From: JBBSHS01 sp038232515 | GTDB lineage: Bacteria; Actinomycetota; Acidimicrobiia; Acidimicrobiales; JAUJNH01 | Length of the DNA stretch: 8,694 nucleotides | Direction: 5' to 3' | NCBI GenBank assembly: GCA_038232515.1 | Contig: JBBSHS010000096.1 | Location: 1-8,694 of the forward strand | Shown: piece after piece, positions 6,492 through 8,694 of the stretch | Numbering within the stretch: the first letter of the stretch is position 1 | Layout of the letters: every line of letters begins with the position of its first letter | Made by a program: the position numbers and the translations under genes | The notes under the pieces: generated by a model | Databases searched by the model: none | Told to the model about the DNA's origin: nothing | What the model saw: the letters and a program-made list of their open reading frames with translations, nothing else

Positions 6492-6980
6492 ATGCCGCCC
6501 AAACACACAGGTCTCGCCGCCGGCCACAAGATCGTGGCCCAGAACCGCAAGGCCCGCCACGACTACGAGATCCTGCAGACCGTCGAGGCCGGCATCGTCC
6601 TGGCCGGGTCCGAGGTCAAGTCGATGCGGGCCGGCGGCGTCCAGCTGCGCGACGCCTACGCCCGCACGGACGGGGACGAGCTGTGGCTGTTCAGCATGCA
6701 CGTCGTGCCCTACATCTTCGCCAACGGCTTCGGCGCCGTCGATCCTGACCGGCGCCGTAAACTGCTCCTGCACCGGCGCCAGATCGAGGATCTGGGCACC
6801 CGGGTGTCCCGCGACCACCTCGCCCTCGTCCCGCTGGCCCTCTACTTCAAGGACGGCCGGGCCAAGGTCGAGCTGGCCCTGGGCCGGGGCCGGCGCACCT
6901 ACGACAAACGCCACGCCATCGCCAAGCGCGACGCCGACCGGGACCTCGCCCGGGCCGCGTCGGTCCGTCGGCGGGATTGA
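6492..6980 (+). CDS. smpB: SsrA-binding protein SmpB
   Basis: RNA-binding OB-fold protein of 162 aa that binds the tRNA-like domain of tmRNA, delivers it to stalled ribosomes and mimics the missing codon-anticodon part. Visible hallmarks: AQNRKARHDYEI at 16-27, LAGSEVKSMRAG at 37-48, LVPLALYFKDGRAKVELAL at 112-130, and GRGRRTYDKRHAIAKRD at 131-147, followed by the basic C-terminal tail (to residue 162) that becomes helical in the decoding centre and mRNA channel. Length and motif order are normal, with no break. The ATG at 6492 is the only sensible start (MPPKHTG is a usual beginning). It lies 24 bp after the lipoprotein gene and 78 bp before ssrA, the common smpB-ssrA arrangement, so both partners of trans-translation are together here. 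Confidence 0.96.
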   Translation: MPPKHTGLAAGHKIVAQNRKARHDYEILQTVEAGIVLAGSEVKSMRAGGVQLRDAYARTDGDELWLFSMHVVPYIFANGFGAVDPDRRRKLLLHRRQIEDLGTRVSRDHLALVPLALYFKDGRAKVELALGRGRRTYDKRHAIAKRDADRDLARAASVRRRD

Positions 6981-7008
6981 CCGGTCACCACTCGAAGGCG
7001 GCGACCGG

Positions 7009-7014
7009 TAGCAT
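7009..7014 (+). promoter_or_regulatory. Possible -10 element for ssrA
   Basis: TAGCAT fits TAnnnT and would start transcription near 7021, about 38 bases before the mature tmRNA 5' end, leaving a leader for RNase P to remove. No matching -35 is seen. A perfect TTGACA at 7029-7034 is too close to the mature 5' end to serve it with normal spacing. Confidence 0.25.
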
Positions 7015-7058
7015 CGGTGGGCCGCACCTTGACATGTGTTCGGATTCGCAGCACCCAT

Positions 7059-7409
7059 GGGGGTGATCTGGCTTCGACTTCGGTGGTCGAGGCGGGAGAA
7101 GCGAGCCGTGGTCCCCGGAGCCACGTAAAAGAGCCGGGAAAAACAACAAATGCCGAGCAACCGCTCGTACTCGCTGCCTAAACAGTAGCGACGTTCCTCC
7201 GGCCCCAGCCCTGCGGGCCGGTACGGAACGCCATCAGCAGGGCTCACCGGGCAGCGCTCGCCAGCGGCGCAGCCCGGAAAATTTCAGCTGGCTGGGGTCG
7301 TCACCCGTTGCCGGTGCCGGCGGCGACCCGAGATCTCCCACCGGCTGCGCTCGGAGAAGTCCCGCCAACACGCTGAAGGACGCGGGTTCGAATCCCGCCA
7401 CCTCCACCA
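7059..7409 (+). ncRNA. ssrA: Transfer-messenger RNA (tmRNA), tag AEQPLVLAA
   Basis: One-piece tmRNA of 351 nt that rescues stalled ribosomes with SmpB. The 5' GGGGGTG (7059-7065) pairs with CACCTCC just before the encoded ACCA end, followed by the diagnostic TGGCTTCGAC. The T-arm GCGGG-TTCGAAT-CCCGC is at 7382-7398. Helix 2 pairs GGCGGGA (7091-7097) with TCCCGCC (7360-7366). Pseudoknot PK1 is visible as CGTGG/CCACG (7107-7111 with 7121-7125) and CCCGG/CCGGG (7114-7118 with 7134-7138). After the A-rich run AAAAACAACAAAT the tag frame is read as GCC GAG CAA CCG CTC GTA CTC GCT GCC TAA (7152-7181), giving AEQPLVLAA with the first Ala at the resume codon. The choice of resume codon rests on likeness to actinobacterial tmRNAs. 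CCA is encoded. Confidence 0.95.
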
Positions 7410-7427
7410 TCATGGCGGTCTTACCGT

Positions 7428-7456
7428 CGAGTCTGCGTAGGTGGAAGCCAGACTCG
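7428..7456. terminator. Hairpin between ssrA and the convergent gene
   Basis: CGAGTCTG (7428-7435) and CAGACTCG (7449-7456) form a perfect 8-bp stem with a 13-base loop. A small hairpin GGCGGT-CTT-ACCGTC lies just before it (7414-7428, one G-U pair). The position, 19 bases past ssrA and between converging genes, suits a bidirectional terminator, but neither side has a T-run, so this is a candidate only. Confidence 0.45.
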
Positions 7457-7526
7457 CGGTCCGATCGCTACAGACCAAAGGTTGCTTGCTCAAACCGGCC
7501 TCCCATGTACCGGTGTCGGTCGAAGC

Positions 7527-8057
7527 TCACGCGATCAGCCGGGCGGCGTGAGCTGCCGCCAGCGCGAGGGCCAAGATGATGAGGGCGACGTACCAGCGCC
7601 CGGTCAGCTTTGGGATACGCAACGGGCTGACCATGAGCGCGGCCAGCACCACCCCGCCGGCGCTGAGGGCGACCCGTACGGCGGCGGGACCGAGCGGCCC
7701 ATCGACGAGCATCAAAGCCACGAAGCTGATGATGGCCAGGTCGGTTGGCAATCCGGTGTACATACCCGAGGCTGCGTCGAGGCCGTGGACGTTGAAGTAG
7801 CTGAGTCGCATAGCTGTGGCCACGCCGAGCAGCACGGCCACCGGCATGTACGCAAACCGGAAGTCGCCATACGACAAGATGACAACGCCGAGGGCGGCCC
7901 CGGCCGACACCATGTCGGCCAGCGAGTCGAGGTTGGCCCCGAATGCACCCTGCTCGTCGGTGCGCCCCGGCGTCCGCTTGGCCACCGGGCCGTCGACGAC
8001 GTCGAGGACGAAGGCGCCCGTGAGGCTGATGGCGGCCCCTGCGTGTGCGCCCCGCAT
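7527..8057 (-). CDS. CDP-alcohol phosphatidyltransferase family membrane protein (start uncertain, N-terminus probably longer)
   Basis: Integral membrane enzyme that would transfer a phosphoalcohol or phosphatidyl group from a CDP-linked donor to an alcohol, as in phosphatidylserine or related lipid synthesis. From ATG 8057 it has 176 aa. The motif runs D19-VV-D22-G23-PV-A26-K27, then 12 residues, G40-ANL-D44-SLA-D48. The family consensus has Arg for K27 and eight residues before the Gly. Several hydrophobic segments follow (about 50-62, 70-82, 105-118, 127-143, 156-171), and RLSYFNVHG with YTGLPTD at 100-106 recalls PssA-type enzymes. The same frame continues upstream of 8057 as ILSYFADAANLLTLTGLAAS..., a plausible first membrane segment, but without any ATG, GTG or TTG. 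A CTG at 8195 overlaps the stop of the upstream gene as CTGA. The substrate cannot be read from sequence; the neighbour suggests a lipid head group. Confidence 0.82.
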   Translation of the reverse strand: MRGAHAGAAISLTGAFVLDVVDGPVAKRTPGRTDEQGAFGANLDSLADMVSAGAALGVVILSYGDFRFAYMPVAVLLGVATAMRLSYFNVHGLDAASGMYTGLPTDLAIISFVALMLVDGPLGPAAVRVALSAGGVVLAALMVSPLRIPKLTGRWYVALIILALALAAAHAARLIA

Positions 8058-8191
8058 GGCCAGCGTGATCGCCAGGATGCTGGCTGCAAGCCCGGTCAGA
8101 GTCAGAAGGTTGGCGGCGTCGGCGAAGTAGGACAGGATGGTTGGAGGCGGCGGAGCGGCGTCCCCTCGCGCATCGGCGACCGGTGACGTGC

Positions 8192-8694
8192 TCAGGGCCG
8201 TTCGAGCCCGAGGTGGGACAGGGCGTCGACGAGCCGCTGGTTCTCGGCCGCCGTACGTGACGCGATGCGCAGGTAGCGATCAGCCTCTGGGATTGTTTTC
8301 GACGCGCAGTCCTTGATCAGGATGTTGTATTCGACATACAGCCTACGAACCAGCGCCGGTCCCGTTAGACCGGGCGTGATGATCTTGCAGAAAACGAAGT
8401 TGGCGTCGGGCCGGAAGGGAGCCAGGCCTGGCAGCTCGCACAGCGCGCGGTAGAGCTCCTGGCAGGTGTCGCGCACGACCTCGCAACTGGCTTCGAACTC
8501 GCTCCGGTAGCGGCCCACCCGGCGCAGGAAGGACTCCGCTATGCCGTTCAGGTTCCAGATGGGCAGATGGGCGCGAACCTCAGCTGCGAAGCCGCGGTCG
8601 GCGGTGAGGAGGTAGCCGATGCGCAGGCCGGCGATGCCGAACACCTTGCTCATGCTCTTCATGATGACCAGGTTGGGGTGGTTGTCAACGTCGC
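8192..8694 (-). CDS. PLP-dependent class I/II aminotransferase or related decarboxylase (5' end outside window)
   Basis: C-terminal 167 codons of a fold-type I PLP enzyme; the N-terminus lies beyond 8694. The frame continues from the edge as DVDNHPNLVI-MKSMSKVFGIAGLRIGYL, so the ATG at 8662 is internal. The Lys in KSMSK (codon 8645-8647) should hold PLP, and GLRIGY supplies the Arg near the cofactor phosphate. Further on, IWNLNGIAESFL, DANFVFCKI, YNILIKDCASK and YLRIASR match HisC/CobD-like enzymes, and especially the aminotransferase-like domains that occur alone or fused to nucleotidyltransferases in head-group and capsule pathways; serine- and threonine-phosphate decarboxylases belong to the same broad group. 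The exact reaction is unknown. The next gene in the same direction is the CDP-alcohol phosphatidyltransferase, whose open frame abuts this stop. AT-richer stretches near 8290-8350 differ from the left-hand operon. Confidence 0.85.
   Translation of the reverse strand, partial: DVDNHPNLVIMKSMSKVFGIAGLRIGYLLTADRGFAAEVRAHLPIWNLNGIAESFLRRVGRYRSEFEASCEVVRDTCQELYRALCELPGLAPFRPDANFVFCKIITPGLTGPALVRRLYVEYNILIKDCASKTIPEADRYLRIASRTAAENQRLVDALSHLGLERP

Noticed and set aside
7029..7034. TTGACA as the -35 of the ssrA promoter
   Set aside because: With 17-18 bp spacing the -10 would fall at about 7052-7057 (CACCCA), and transcription would start inside the mature tmRNA.
5712..7247. 511-residue minus-strand open frame
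   Set aside because: It runs antisense through the lipoprotein gene, smpB and half of ssrA, and its composition is typical of a reversed high-GC coding frame.
7377..7409. Separate tRNA gene ending in CCA
   Set aside because: The T-arm and acceptor belong to the tmRNA; there is no anticodon arm next to it, and the acceptor partner is at 7059-7065.

Overview
The window is about 70% GC with strongly G/C-biased third codon positions and reads as a chromosomal segment of a high-GC actinobacterium. The best clue is the block mec-cysO-cysM-(MBL hydrolase)-rph-rdgB, which follows the order of Mycobacterium tuberculosis Rv1334-Rv1336 and Rv1339-Rv1341 without the rhomboid and murI genes that lie between them there. 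Protein divergence and the shape of the tmRNA suggest a lineage outside the classical mycobacteria/streptomycetes, possibly Acidimicrobiia; that placement is inference.

Layout. 1-262: two full copies and one partial copy of a 105-112 bp hairpin-bearing tandem repeat. 271-4034, minus strand: a compact six-gene operon read from right to left: mec (JAMM protease), cysO (sulfur-carrier protein), cysM (CysO-dependent cysteine synthase), an Rv1339-like metallo-beta-lactamase-fold hydrolase, rph (RNase PH) and rdgB (XTP/dITP pyrophosphatase). Overlaps of 4 bp (cysO/cysM, MBL/rph) and gaps of 14-36 bp support one transcript. 4321-5675, minus: a heavily frameshifted IS110-family transposase pseudogene lying between the sulfur operon and the next genes. 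5859-6980, plus: a small secreted lipoprotein gene, then smpB. 7059-7409, plus: ssrA (tmRNA), the RNA partner of SmpB, with a full acceptor stem, pseudoknot PK1, encoded CCA and a short tag reading frame (AEQPLVLAA). 7527-8694, minus, converging on ssrA: a CDP-alcohol phosphatidyltransferase and, upstream of it, a class I/II PLP-dependent aminotransferase/decarboxylase cut by the window edge.

How the genes work together. CysO carries sulfide as a C-terminal thiocarboxylate, CysM transfers it to O-phosphoserine to give a CysO-cysteine adduct, and Mec releases cysteine. The downstream genes cover a probable cyclic-nucleotide phosphodiesterase, RNA 3'-end processing and nucleotide-pool cleaning. 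SmpB and tmRNA form the trans-translation ribosome-rescue pair. The right-hand pair looks like a lipid head-group module (PLP enzyme plus CDP-alcohol transferase) next to ssrA, a common integration site for islands.

Most worth checking: CysO is encoded with Cys-Gly-Arg after its Gly-Gly, so it should need proteolytic maturation, perhaps by the adjacent Mec. The CDP-alcohol transferase has an obvious N-terminal membrane segment with no standard start codon in front of it, and a catalytic motif spaced four residues wider than usual. CysM has Lys in place of the Arg that selects O-phosphoserine in M. tuberculosis.
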